A stretch of DNA of 64,000 nt from Microbacterium terrae (GTDB lineage: Bacteria > Actinomycetota > Actinomycetes > Actinomycetales > Microbacteriaceae), in assembly GCF_017831975.1 (NCBI RefSeq), contig NZ_JAFDSS010000001.1, positions 3,720,001 through 3,784,000 on the forward strand, given 5' to 3'. This document shows, one piece after another, positions 1-11,019 of this stretch; position 1 is the stretch's first letter; each line of letters begins with the position of its first letter. The position numbers and the translations under genes are program-made. The notes under the pieces were generated by a model. It made no database searches and was not told the DNA's origin. It saw only the letters and a list, made by a program, of their open reading frames with translations.

Positions 1-1
1 C

Positions 2-286
2 ACTCGGGGAGTGATCGAGATGACGCTCGCGGACTGGAGCGGCACCGCCGAGAGCATCCGCCTCACCTGGCTCGCCGGCGACGACGCCGGCGCCGCGCTG
101 CGCGTCGTCTACCGCGGCGACGTCGTCTTCGAGGCGGTGGTCGGCTCCGGCCCGACGGAGTGCATCATCCCCGTGCGGCGCACGGAGGGCGAGGTCGAGA
201 TCCCGGTGCGCATCGAGGCGCCGGACGGTGCCGTGACCCCGCGCCTGGTCGAGGTGCGCCTGCTGTCTGCCGCCGCCGACAGCTGA
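2..286 (+). CDS. C-terminal end of an unidentified protein (5' truncated by window edge)
   Basis: The reading frame is open to the left edge and stops at a TGA at 284-286, so only the last 94 or so residues are visible. An internal GTG at 11 is possible as a start, but no ribosome binding site can be judged this close to the edge. The visible part alternates short hydrophobic and charged stretches and looks like an all-beta C-terminal domain of an enzyme such as a glycosidase. No catalytic motif is visible and I do not recognise the family. Codon use (G/C at third positions) matches the neighbours. The stop codon lies inside the first unit of a short downstream repeat. Confidence 0.6.
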   Translation, partial: TRGVIEMTLADWSGTAESIRLTWLAGDDAGAALRVVYRGDVVFEAVVGSGPTECIIPVRRTEGEVEIPVRIEAPDGAVTPRLVEVRLLSAAADS

Positions 287-350
287 GTTCCGCCGACCGC
301 TGAGTTCCGCTGTCTGTGAGTTCCGCCGACCGCTGAGTTCCGCCGTCCTC
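284..350. repeat. Four short direct repeats (TGAGTTCCG units)
   Basis: The word TGAGTTCCG recurs at 284, 301, 317 and 334, a period of 16-17 bp; three copies continue as CCGCCG. The first copy contains the stop codon of the preceding gene, so the repeat has grown into or from the gene end. It is directly followed by the 64-bp tandem repeat. No gene is seen between 287 and 626. Confidence 0.7.
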
Positions 351-372
351 GCGGTACCGCCACCTGGACCCC

Positions 373-612
373 CCTGTCGCAACCTGCGGTCGAGGCTGCA
401 CTTTGCGACCGGGGAGCTGGGTGGGTGTTGGGTTCGCCTGTCGCAACCTGCGGGCTGGGTTGCAGATTTTGACCGGGGAGCTGGGTGGGTGTTGGGTTCG
501 CCTGTCGCAACCTGCGGTCGAGGCTGCACTTTGCGACCGGGGAGCTGGGTGGGTGTTGGGTTCGCCTGTCGCAACCTGCGGTCGAGGCTGCACTTTGCGA
601 CCGGGGAGCAGG
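373..612. repeat. 64-bp tandem repeat, about 3.75 copies, with palindromic arms
   Basis: Copies begin at 373, 437, 501 and 565, an exact 64-bp spacing; the last is cut at about 612. Each begins CCTGTCGCAACC and ends in a GGGAGCTGGGTGGGTGTTGG-type stretch. Within a unit GTCGCAA pairs with TTGCGAC 20 bp further on, so each copy can form a hairpin. The second copy is diverged inside the hairpin and loses part of the right arm. Copies 1, 3 and 4 are nearly identical, which points to recent duplication. The array lies downstream of both flanking genes (convergent). Confidence 0.9.
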
Positions 613-626
613 GACCGCCCCGCGGG

Positions 627-1727
627 TCAGCCGAGCGCGCCGCGCAGCCATCCGATCGCGTCGTCCTGCATCGGCGCCGTCCACTCGTGGCCGTCGTCGA
701 ACCACCGGCCGGTGTAGCGATCACCGAGCGCGGTGGCGAGAGCGGCGTCGGCCGCGCGCATGCCGGCCGGCGGGAACAGGGGGTCGCGCTCGCCGTACTG
801 CACCAGCATCCGTCCGTCGGTCATCGCGGCGACGGCAGGCCAGTCGCGCCATGCGGCGAGTCCGGGGGAGTGCAGCAGCCAGGAGTGCGCGTCGAGGTAG
901 CCCGGCACGAGCGACGAAGACGTCGCCATCATGCAGGCGACGACGGATGCCGCGACCCGGCGGTCGAGCGCGCCGAGGAGCGCGGCTCGGCCCCCGCCGC
1001 CGGAGAGCCCGGCGATGCCGAGGCGGTCGTCGTCGACCTCGGGGAGCGACGCGAGAAGCTCGAACGCGGCCAGATCGTCGCCGGCCACCATTCCGGCGAG
1101 GGTCGTGCCGAGCACGCCCAGCGCCTTGGCGAGGTGGTCCTCGTGCAGCGACGAGACGGCGTCGAAGCGCTCCTCGTCGCTCGGCATGCCGCCGTGCTCG
1201 CGCCAGAACGCCTCGAGTGCATCGATCTGCGCGGCCAGCTTCGGGCTCGGGGCGCTGAGGTCGAACGCGCGCGAGCCCCACGAGAACGCGTCGTGGGCGA
1301 GCACGGCGAATCCGGCTCGGGCGAGATCGCTCGCGACGGCCCGACCGGCGTAGTACGCGGCGCGCAGGTGCGCGGCGGACGGATGCGGGGCGCACGCGGT
1401 CTCGACGAGCTGCTCGGCGCCGGTGGAGCGGATGCCGCCGTGGCAGTGCAGGGCGAGCAGACCGGGGAGCACGCCGTTGTGCTCCACCGGAGTCAGGAGG
1501 AAGGCGCGCGTTCGGGGGCCGAACCCGAGGCTCCACGAGAGCTCGCGCCCGCGCACCCCGTCGGCGGTCCATTCGCGCTCGACGCGCACCTCTGTCGCGG
1601 TCGCCGCGCGCACGCCGAGGATCTCGGCGAGGCGCCGACGATCGGCATCCGGGAATGACACGACGGGCGCGCCCGCGAGGTGAGCCGGAAGATCGGCATA
1701 CCCCGCGAGCGGCCCGTCGGGTGTCAT
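627..1727 (-). CDS. Alpha/beta hydrolase, dienelactone-hydrolase / acetyl-esterase-like
   Basis: A 366-residue alpha/beta hydrolase. The nucleophile elbow G-L-S-G-G-G places Ser242; the other triad residues are likely Asp315 (in ERDPLF) and His347 (in DDGHEW). An oxyanion-type HCHGG motif lies near residue 95. There is no signal peptide, so it should act in the cytoplasm, probably removing an ester (acetyl) group from an imported sugar or cleaving a lactone. It is the last gene of a minus-strand unit and starts 9 bp after the isomerase gene ends. The family assignment is firm; the substrate is unknown. The role of removing a decoration from the sugar degraded by the upstream enzymes is inferred from position only. 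Confidence 0.8.
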   Translation of the reverse strand: MTPDGPLAGYADLPAHLAGAPVVSFPDADRRRLAEILGVRAATATEVRVEREWTADGVRGRELSWSLGFGPRTRAFLLTPVEHNGVLPGLLALHCHGGIRSTGAEQLVETACAPHPSAAHLRAAYYAGRAVASDLARAGFAVLAHDAFSWGSRAFDLSAPSPKLAAQIDALEAFWREHGGMPSDEERFDAVSSLHEDHLAKALGVLGTTLAGMVAGDDLAAFELLASLPEVDDDRLGIAGLSGGGGRAALLGALDRRVAASVVACMMATSSSLVPGYLDAHSWLLHSPGLAAWRDWPAVAAMTDGRMLVQYGERDPLFPPAGMRAADAALATALGDRYTGRWFDDGHEWTAPMQDDAIGWLRGALG

Positions 1728-1736
1728 GCGGTGCCG

Positions 1737-2618
1737 TCAGCTCGCGACGGCGGCACGCAGGTGGGGCGTGACGGCCGACCCGAAGGATGCCGCGGTCTCG
1801 CGCACGATCGTGTCGGTGTCCTTCGCCCAGATCTCCTCGTTGAAGATCTCGACCTCGATGTCGCGGTCGTAGCCGGTGGCCTCGACCGCACGGGTGAGCG
1901 ACGCGAAGTCGATCACGCCGTCGCCGGGGTAGTGCCGGCTGTTGAGCACGTTGGCGGGCAGCGGCGTCTTCCAGTCGCACACCTGGTAGGTGGCGATGCG
2001 GCCCTCGCGGCCGGCGCGCTCGATCGAGGTGAGCACGTCGGGATCCCACCAGATGTGGAACGTGTCGACCGTGACGCCCACGACCTCGGGGTCGAAGTCG
2101 GCGGCGATGTCGAGCGACTGCCCCAGCGTCGAGACGACGCACCGGTCGGAGGCGAACATCGGATGCAGCGGCTCGATCGCCAGCTGTACGCCCGCGGCCT
2201 TCGCAGCCGGGGCCAGCTCGCCGATCGCGTCGCGCACCCGCTCGCGGGCGCCGATCACGTCACGGGATCCCTCGGGGAGACCGCCGGCGACGAGCACCAG
2301 CACCGGGAACGAGCCGGCGGCGCCGGCTGCGGCGAGGGTGGCAGCCTCTTCGATCGCGACGAGGTTGTCGTCGATCGAGGAGCGGCGCGCCGGGCCCTCG
2401 GGCATCGTGAAGAAGCCGGAGCGGCAGTGCGTCGAGAAGCGCAGGCCCGAGTCGGCGAGCATCTTCGCGGCGGTCGTGAGACCGACCTCCTGCACGGGCT
2501 CGCGCCACAGGCCGATCGACTGCACGCCGTTCGCCACGGTCGCCCGCAGAGCTTCGGCGAGGTCGGCCCTCTTGATGGTGCCCTGGTTGATCGACAGGCG
2601 CGGATCGACCGTGCTCAT
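1737..2618 (-). CDS. Sugar phosphate isomerase/epimerase (AP endonuclease 2-like TIM barrel)
   Basis: A 293-residue TIM-barrel protein of the xylose-isomerase-like / AP endonuclease 2 superfamily. Family features are the long series of beta-strand ends carrying Glu, Asp and His that bind a divalent metal, for example LAIEPLHPMF near the middle, VTVDTFHIWWDPD and DIEVEIFNEE near the end. Members isomerise, epimerise or dehydrate ketoses and inosose-like substrates. The ATG at 2618 is chosen because it overlaps the TGA of the upstream gene (ATGA), a coupling used repeatedly in this window; a longer reading frame upstream lies inside the DUF993 gene and is a shadow. It probably works on the product of the oxidoreductase at 3838-5034. 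Confidence 0.85.
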   Translation of the reverse strand: MSTVDPRLSINQGTIKRADLAEALRATVANGVQSIGLWREPVQEVGLTTAAKMLADSGLRFSTHCRSGFFTMPEGPARRSSIDDNLVAIEEAATLAAAGAAGSFPVLVLVAGGLPEGSRDVIGARERVRDAIGELAPAAKAAGVQLAIEPLHPMFASDRCVVSTLGQSLDIAADFDPEVVGVTVDTFHIWWDPDVLTSIERAGREGRIATYQVCDWKTPLPANVLNSRHYPGDGVIDFASLTRAVEATGYDRDIEVEIFNEEIWAKDTDTIVRETAASFGSAVTPHLRAAVAS

Positions 2619-3841
2619 GCGATCACCCCGGGCACGTCGATGCCGTTGTGGCGCAGCATCCCGTGCCAGCGGATCGCCGCCAGTTCGGGCTGCTCCAGGG
2701 CGTGGGCCGAGTTCGCGAGCTCGACGATGCGCGACAGGTGCGGGAGGCTCCGCGCGGAGTGGAGGCCGCCCACCATCTGGAATGCGCGCTGGTGGCCGTT
2801 GAGCCACGACAGGAACGCGACGCCGGTCTTGTAGTAGAACGTGGGCGCGGCGAACACCTGGCGGCTGAGCTCTTCGGTCGGATCGAGGATCTCGAAATAG
2901 CGATCGGCGTCACCGGCGTCGAGCGCCTGGATCGCTGCCGACGCCACCGGGGTGATCGCGGCGAACGCGCCCAGCAGCGCATCGGAGTGCTGACGCGGCG
3001 AGTTCGGGTCGCGGTCGGGCTGACGCGCCTGCGGCACATCCTGCCCGCCGATGAGTCCGACGTAGTTGAAGTCGTCACCGGTGAACATGCGCACGCCCTC
3101 GGGCAGGCGCTCGCGCACCGACACCTCGGAGGCGGCATCCAGCAGGCTCATCTTCACGCCCGCGACCTTGTCGGCGTTCTCGCCGATGATCTCGAGCAGC
3201 ACCGACGAGGCCTCGCGCCAGTCGGTCGACCCGAAGTAGCCCTCGAGCACCGGGTCGAACGCGGTGCCGAGCCAGTGCAGCACGACCGGCGCGGTCGCCG
3301 ACTGGAGCACCTCGCGGTACACGCGGCGGTAGTCCTCGACCGAGGATGCCGCGCGCGCCAGGTGGCGGCTCGCCATGAGCACGGGGCCCGCGCCCTGCTC
3401 CTCGGTGAAGTGGAGCTGGGTCTTGTAGGCGTCGATGACCTGGTCGACGGTGATGTGCTCGTCGTCGATGTGGTCGGTGTTGACGCCGACCACGACCGAG
3501 CCGCCCTCTTCACGGGCGACCTGGGCCGAGCGCGCGATGAGGTCGCGGGTGGCGGCGGCGTCGAGACCCATGTTGCGCTGGGCCGTGTCCATGGCGTCGG
3601 CGACGCCGAGGCCCCACGAGTACACCGCACGGCGGAAGTCGAGCGTCGCGTCCCAGTCGACGTCGGCCGGCTGACCCGGCGTGTTGTCGGCGTGGATCTT
3701 CGGCACGACGTGCGCGGCGGCGTACGCGACGCGGCTGCGGAGGGGGCCCTCGGGCTTGGTGTAGCCCGCGGCCTCCTCGAGCTCGACCGCGGTCAGGGCG
3801 CCGTCGGCGCCGAGAAGGGAGAGGTGCGGCATGCGGGTCAC
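2615..3841 (-). CDS. DUF993 / dihydrodipicolinate-synthase-like aldolase family protein
   Basis: A 408-residue protein matching the actinobacterial DUF993 group, usually annotated as a dihydrodipicolinate synthase family protein. It is predicted to be a TIM barrel doing Schiff-base aldolase or lyase chemistry. Candidate Schiff-base lysine lies in the VAGVKMSLLD segment near residue 230, by analogy with DapA-type enzymes. The start is either GTG at 3841, which overlaps the upstream stop as GTGA, or ATG at 3832, three codons later. Together with the oxidoreductase and the isomerase it makes a set that could oxidise, rearrange and cleave a sugar or cyclitol. The reaction is not known to me, and neither is the physiological substrate. 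Confidence 0.8.
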   Translation of the reverse strand: MTRMPHLSLLGADGALTAVELEEAAGYTKPEGPLRSRVAYAAAHVVPKIHADNTPGQPADVDWDATLDFRRAVYSWGLGVADAMDTAQRNMGLDAAATRDLIARSAQVAREEGGSVVVGVNTDHIDDEHITVDQVIDAYKTQLHFTEEQGAGPVLMASRHLARAASSVEDYRRVYREVLQSATAPVVLHWLGTAFDPVLEGYFGSTDWREASSVLLEIIGENADKVAGVKMSLLDAASEVSVRERLPEGVRMFTGDDFNYVGLIGGQDVPQARQPDRDPNSPRQHSDALLGAFAAITPVASAAIQALDAGDADRYFEILDPTEELSRQVFAAPTFYYKTGVAFLSWLNGHQRAFQMVGGLHSARSLPHLSRIVELANSAHALEQPELAAIRWHGMLRHNGIDVPGVIA

Positions 3842-5034
3842 GCCAGGTTCAGCGTCGGCAGCTCGACCTTGCGGCCCTCACGGCTCGACTCGAGCCCCGC
3901 CTCGGCGAGCAGCACGCCGCGGGCGCCCGCGAGCAGGTCGTACTCGTACTCGGTGCCGAGCACGTACGACTCGAGGAACTCCTCCCACTGCTGGCGGAAG
4001 CCGTTCTGGAACACGTCGTTGGTGGGAACCTCGGCCCAGTCGTCGTCGTAGTCGTGGCTGTCGGCCAGGTCGGGGTTCCAGACCGGCTTCGGGGTGGCGT
4101 TGCGGTGCTGGATCTTCGCGCCGAACAGGCCGACCACGGCCGAGCCGTGCGTGCCGTCGACGTGGAACTCGACGAGCTCGTCGCGGTTCACGCGCACCGT
4201 CCACGAGGAGTTGATCTGGGCGACCACGTCGTTCTCGAGCTCGAAGATGCCGTACGCGGCATCCTCCGCCGTCGCGGTGTAGGGCTCGTCGTTCTCGTCC
4301 CAGCGGGTGGGGATGTGGGTCGACGCCTGTGCGTAGACGGTCTTCACGCCGCCGAACAGGTTCTCGAGGATGTAGTTCCAGTGGGGGAACATGTCGACGA
4401 TGATGCCGCCGCCGTCTTCGACGCGGTAGTTCCAGCTGGGGCGCTGCGCGGGCTGCCAGTCGCCCTCGAACACCCAGTAGCCGAACTCGCCGCGCACCGA
4501 CAGGATGCGGCCGAAGAAGCCCGAGTCGATGAGGCGCTTGAGCTTCTGCAGGCCCGGGAGGTAGAGCTTGTCGTGCACGACACCGGTCTTCACGCCGGCC
4601 GCCTGGGCGAGCCGGGCGAGCTCGAGAGCCTCTTCGACCGACTCGGCCGTGGGCTTCTCGGTGTAGATGGTCTTGCCGGCGGCGATCGCCTTGCGCAGCG
4701 CGGTGGCGCGGGCCTTGGTGACGAGGAAGTCGGCGTAGATCTCCCAGCGCGGGTCGGCGAGGGCTGCGTCGAGGTCGGTGGTGTAGTCCTCGATGCCGTG
4801 CTTGGCCGCGAGCTCGGCGAGCTTGGCCTCGGTGCGGCCGACGAGGAGGGGCTTGACGGTGACCTTGGTGCCGTCGGACAGCTCGATGCCGCCCTGGTCG
4901 CGGATCGCGAGGATCGAGCGCACGAGGTGCTGGCGGTAGCCCATACGGCCCGAGACGCCGTTCATGATGATGCCGATCTCGCGGACGGCGGGGCGAGCCT
5001 CGGCGGCGGCCGGGGCGAGGGTCGTGTCGGTCAC
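3838..5034 (-). CDS. Gfo/Idh/MocA-family oxidoreductase
   Basis: A 398-residue NAD(P)-dependent dehydrogenase. The N-terminal Rossmann fold starts with IGIIMNGVSGRMGYRQH (a GxxGRMG variant of the dinucleotide loop), and the conserved EKP motif (YTEKPTAES) supplies the catalytic lysine. The C-terminal half carries the family beta-sheet domain, with GGGIIVDMFPHWNY holding the typical Asp and His. The GTG start at 5034 follows an AAGCAGG-type ribosome binding site at 5041-5047. It heads a four-gene unit (DUF993, isomerase and hydrolase follow with overlaps or a 9-bp gap). Two LacI-type palindromes 70-125 bp upstream suggest repression by a LacI-family protein. It probably oxidises a free sugar or cyclitol. 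Confidence 0.85.
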   Translation of the reverse strand: MTDTTLAPAAAEARPAVREIGIIMNGVSGRMGYRQHLVRSILAIRDQGGIELSDGTKVTVKPLLVGRTEAKLAELAAKHGIEDYTTDLDAALADPRWEIYADFLVTKARATALRKAIAAGKTIYTEKPTAESVEEALELARLAQAAGVKTGVVHDKLYLPGLQKLKRLIDSGFFGRILSVRGEFGYWVFEGDWQPAQRPSWNYRVEDGGGIIVDMFPHWNYILENLFGGVKTVYAQASTHIPTRWDENDEPYTATAEDAAYGIFELENDVVAQINSSWTVRVNRDELVEFHVDGTHGSAVVGLFGAKIQHRNATPKPVWNPDLADSHDYDDDWAEVPTNDVFQNGFRQQWEEFLESYVLGTEYEYDLLAGARGVLLAEAGLESSREGRKVELPTLNLA

Positions 5035-5102
5035 GGTGGTCCTGCTTTCTTCGGTGGGTCCGGCGCGACGTCGCGGTCGCGGAGCGGGGTGAGTCAGGTG
5101 CG

Positions 5103-5117
5103 GGTAAACGCTTTCCA
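5103..5117. promoter_or_regulatory. LacI-type operator upstream of the oxidoreductase unit
   Basis: GGTAAACGCTTTCCA is an imperfect palindrome around a central CG, the form bound by LacI/CcpA-type regulators. It lies about 70 bp before the GTG at 5034. The same core, inverted, recurs at 43912-43925. Confidence 0.65.
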
Positions 5118-5144
5118 ACAGTGTGCCACGGGTGCTGGGCGCGC

Positions 5145-5158
5145 GCAAGCGCTTTCCC
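5145..5158. promoter_or_regulatory. Second LacI-type operator of the same promoter region
   Basis: GCAAGCGCTTTCCC carries the AAGCGCTTT palindrome core. It is 42 bp, about four helical turns, from the first site, so two repressor dimers could sit on one face of the DNA. Confidence 0.6.
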
Positions 5159-5181
5159 GCTCCCGAACTCGCGCCATCGGT

Positions 5182-5232
5182 GCTCCGCCCCCAGGATCTG
5201 TGGCGCGCGGCCACGATTTCTGGGGGCGGAGC
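5182..5232. repeat. 51-bp dispersed palindromic repeat (copy 1)
   Basis: GCTCCGCCCCCAG at the left end is matched by CTGGGGGCGGAGC at the right end, and an inner GTGG/CCAC pair extends the stem. It sits just downstream of the GH27 stop, between that gene and the operators of the next unit, so it could also act as a transcription end for GH27. Seven more copies occur at 31858, 31928, 31993, 39705, 39781, 57078 and 57142. Confidence 0.9.
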
Positions 5233-5243
5233 AGCTTGGGGGG

Positions 5244-6551
5244 TCAGGCGCGGAGCAGGGCGCAGCCGTGCGGCGGAAGCTCGAGGCGCACGACGGAGGA
5301 GCCGGGCGCGACGCCGCGCGCGGCATCCGACTGCACCGAGATCGGTTCGACGGCGACGGATGCTCCCGACCAGACGTCGACCACCGGCGCGGGAGCCGCG
5401 CCGAACCCGAGCACGCGCGTGTCGAACGGCTCGGTGCGCGCCTCGTCGGAGAGGTTGAACACGGCGACCCAGCGCTCGGCGCCGGCGCCGTCGGCGGCCC
5501 ACACCACGAGGTCGCGCTCGCGCAGCAGCTCACGGTTGCCGCTCGACGACCGCAGCACCTCGAGCACCGCGTCGTTCTGCAGGAGGGCGACGGTCGCGGC
5601 ATCCGTCGTCGGAAGATCGCCGCCCACCATCAGCGGCGACCGCGCCATGACCCACAGCGTGACCATCGAGCGGCGCTCGTGGGGGGTGAGCAGGTCGTCG
5701 CGCGGCTCGCCGCGCTCGGCGCGCAGGCCGATGCGGCCGAGCGGGAGCATGTCGGCGTCCGGCCAGCCTGCGGCCGACGCCGACGGCGCCCACCGGGCGA
5801 GGCGGGCGAAGTTGTCTTCGACGTCGACCCAGCGGTCCCACACGTCGTCGCAGACCCGCCACATCGTCGCGTGCTCGCGGAGGTGGTCGAGGTGGGCGGC
5901 CGACAGATCGCGACCCGGCGAGAGCGAGAGCGAGATCTCGCGCGGCGAGGCTTCGATGGCGGCCGAGAGCGACTCGATGTCGGCCGCCTGATAGGGCCAC
6001 AGCAGGTCATCCGCCTTGATGAAGTCGATGCCCCACGCGTCGTAGAGGGCGATGAGCGAGCGGTAGTAGGCGTCCGCTCCCGGGTGCGCGTGGTCGAGCC
6101 CGGCGTAGTGCGGATTCCATTCGCAGAGGTTCGTCATGTCGGCGATCTCCGACGCCGTGGCGCCTGTGCCCAGGACCGGCAGGTCGAGCTCGACGGCACG
6201 CTTCGGGATGCCGCGCATGATGTGGATGCCGAGCTTCAGGCCCATCTCGTGCAGCGCTGCCGCGAGCGGGGCGAAGCCGGCCCCGTCTGCTGAGGAGGGG
6301 AATCGCACAGCGTCGGGGATGAGGCGGCCGTACTCGTCGAGCGCCAGCTGCGCGTCGTCGGTATAGCCGTGCGTGCGGGGGGTGGGGTCTGCCCAGTCCG
6401 CGTCGATCACGACGGTGTCCCACCCGTGCGGCAGCAGATGCTCGGCCATGAACCGCGCGTTGGCGAGCACCTCGTCTTCGGTCACCGTCGTGCCGTAGCA
6501 GTCCCAGGAGTTCCATCCCATCGGCGGGGTGGCGGTCTTGCGGAGTGTCAT
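5244..6551 (-). CDS. GH27 alpha-galactosidase family enzyme
   Basis: A 435-residue clan-D glycosidase. The N-terminal PPMGWNSWDCYG is the GH27 hallmark. By alignment with the family motif the nucleophile is Asp181 (in FIKADD) and the acid/base is Asp236 (in WRVCDDVWD). The TIM barrel runs to about residue 330 and a short all-beta domain ends the protein. There is no signal peptide, so it is cytoplasmic. The ATG at 6551 has an AAAGGAAG ribosome binding site. GH27 includes alpha-galactosidases and beta-L-arabinopyranosidases; the VIDADW strand differs from the eukaryotic type, so the sugar removed (galactose or arabinopyranose) cannot be fixed from sequence. It is 29 bp downstream of the GH2 gene, probably the same transcript. 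Confidence 0.88.
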   Translation of the reverse strand: MTLRKTATPPMGWNSWDCYGTTVTEDEVLANARFMAEHLLPHGWDTVVIDADWADPTPRTHGYTDDAQLALDEYGRLIPDAVRFPSSADGAGFAPLAAALHEMGLKLGIHIMRGIPKRAVELDLPVLGTGATASEIADMTNLCEWNPHYAGLDHAHPGADAYYRSLIALYDAWGIDFIKADDLLWPYQAADIESLSAAIEASPREISLSLSPGRDLSAAHLDHLREHATMWRVCDDVWDRWVDVEDNFARLARWAPSASAAGWPDADMLPLGRIGLRAERGEPRDDLLTPHERRSMVTLWVMARSPLMVGGDLPTTDAATVALLQNDAVLEVLRSSSGNRELLRERDLVVWAADGAGAERWVAVFNLSDEARTEPFDTRVLGFGAAPAPVVDVWSGASVAVEPISVQSDAARGVAPGSSVVRLELPPHGCALLRA

Positions 6552-6580
6552 CGTCTTCCTTTCGGTGAAGGCGGTGCGGG

Positions 6581-9739
<3,159 letters not shown>

Positions 9740-11017
9740 ATGAAGCGTTCAGCAAACTCCCGCGTGCGCATCGCGCTCGGCCTCGCCGCGGCGACGGCCA
9801 CCGCCCTCTCGCTCGCCGCGTGCTCCGCCGGCGGTGGCGACGCCGCCTCCGACGAGCCCATCCAGTTCTTCCTCTCCGGCGACGCCAACCAGGGTGGCGG
9901 ATACGCCCACATGGCGGAGAAGTACGAAGAGGAGACCGGCGTCAAGGTCGAGATCGTCGACATCGCCAACGATGATCTTCCGACGAAGCTCCGCAACGCG
10001 GCGCAGGCCAACGACCTGCCCGCGATCGCCCGCGTCGGAGCCGTCGACCCGGTGTGGCGCAACATGGCGAGCGACCTCTCCGACATCACGGACGGCAGCG
10101 AGATCGACACCGACCTGTCGGACAAGGACGACGACGGCAACGTCATCTCCCTCCCGTCCGACATCACCGCGGTCGGCATGTTCATCAACAAGTCCCTCTT
10201 CGACGAGGCCGGCGTCGCGTATCCGACCAGCGAGGACGACATCTGGACGTGGGACGAGTACGTCGCAGCCGTCAAGGAGGTGCAGGAGGCCACCGACACC
10301 ACCTATGGCATGGTGATGGACAAGTCGTCGCACCGTCTGAAGGCCTTCCTCTACGAGTTCGGCTCCGACTACTTCCAGGCCGACGACTCGGGCGAGTTCA
10401 GCACGAACGATCAGACCAAGGTCGCGCTGGAGTACTTCGACTCGCTCAACGACGACTCGTTCATGCCGCGCTCCGTGTGGCTCTCGGACGCCGACCCGAA
10501 CGCGCTCTTCAAGAGCGGCGACGTCGTGTCGTATCTCTCGGGCTCGTGGCAGATCGCCGACTTCTCGGCGAACATCGCCGACTTCGAGTGGGCGTCGGTC
10601 TACCTGCCCACCGACGAGGAGCGCGCCACCAACTTCGGCAACGCCGCATCGGTCGTGGTCTTCGACGGGCCGCAGCAGGAGGCAGCGCACGACTTCATCG
10701 CGTGGCTGTACGAGCCGGAGAACTACACCGAGCTGTCGGAGACCTCCGGCTTCCTCCCCGCGGTCGGCGGCCTCGACATCGAGTACGCGTCGCACGCAGA
10801 CGCATTCGGCATCTACAACCAGGAGATCGCCGCTTCGCCGGCGATCGTCGGCGAGATCAAGGCCATGGAGCTGCAGTACGGCGCCCAGGGTGTGACGACC
10901 GAGGGCGACCCGGTGCGCGACGAGACCGTGAAGTACCTCAACGGCGAGCAGGACGTCGACACCACCATCGCCAACATCAACGCGCAGTTCACCGACCAGC
11001 TGGGCGCTCTGGAGTGA
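9740..11017 (+). CDS. ABC importer substrate-binding lipoprotein (CUT1/MalE-like)
   Basis: A 425-residue extracellular solute-binding protein. The signal sequence ends in a lipobox, SLAACSAGGG, so Cys would be lipidated and the mature protein anchored to the outer face of the membrane. The mature part has the family-1 sugar-binding fold (EEETGVKVEIVD, a GDVVSYLSGSWQ segment, and EPENYTELSETSGFLP near the end). ATG 9740 has an AAAGGGAAG ribosome binding site. It is followed 2 bp later by the first permease. This is the oligosaccharide (CUT1) class rather than the CUT2 class usual for free inositol, so a glycoside is more likely than inositol itself. The operator shared with the inositol operon suggests an inositol-containing or co-occurring substrate. 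Confidence 0.9.
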   Translation: MKRSANSRVRIALGLAAATATALSLAACSAGGGDAASDEPIQFFLSGDANQGGGYAHMAEKYEEETGVKVEIVDIANDDLPTKLRNAAQANDLPAIARVGAVDPVWRNMASDLSDITDGSEIDTDLSDKDDDGNVISLPSDITAVGMFINKSLFDEAGVAYPTSEDDIWTWDEYVAAVKEVQEATDTTYGMVMDKSSHRLKAFLYEFGSDYFQADDSGEFSTNDQTKVALEYFDSLNDDSFMPRSVWLSDADPNALFKSGDVVSYLSGSWQIADFSANIADFEWASVYLPTDEERATNFGNAASVVVFDGPQQEAAHDFIAWLYEPENYTELSETSGFLPAVGGLDIEYASHADAFGIYNQEIAASPAIVGEIKAMELQYGAQGVTTEGDPVRDETVKYLNGEQDVDTTIANINAQFTDQLGALE

Positions 11018-11019
11018 CC

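Noticed and set aside
373..612. Possible CRISPR array
   Set aside because: The 64-bp units are contiguous, with no unique spacers and no cas genes nearby.
403..717. Small open frames across the 64-bp repeat
   Set aside because: They translate the tandem repeat itself and have no ribosome binding site.
3838..5502. 554-residue extension of the Gfo/Idh/MocA gene
   Set aside because: The extra N-terminus would cover operators and the palindromic repeat and reach into the GH27 gene; GTG 5034 has a ribosome binding site.
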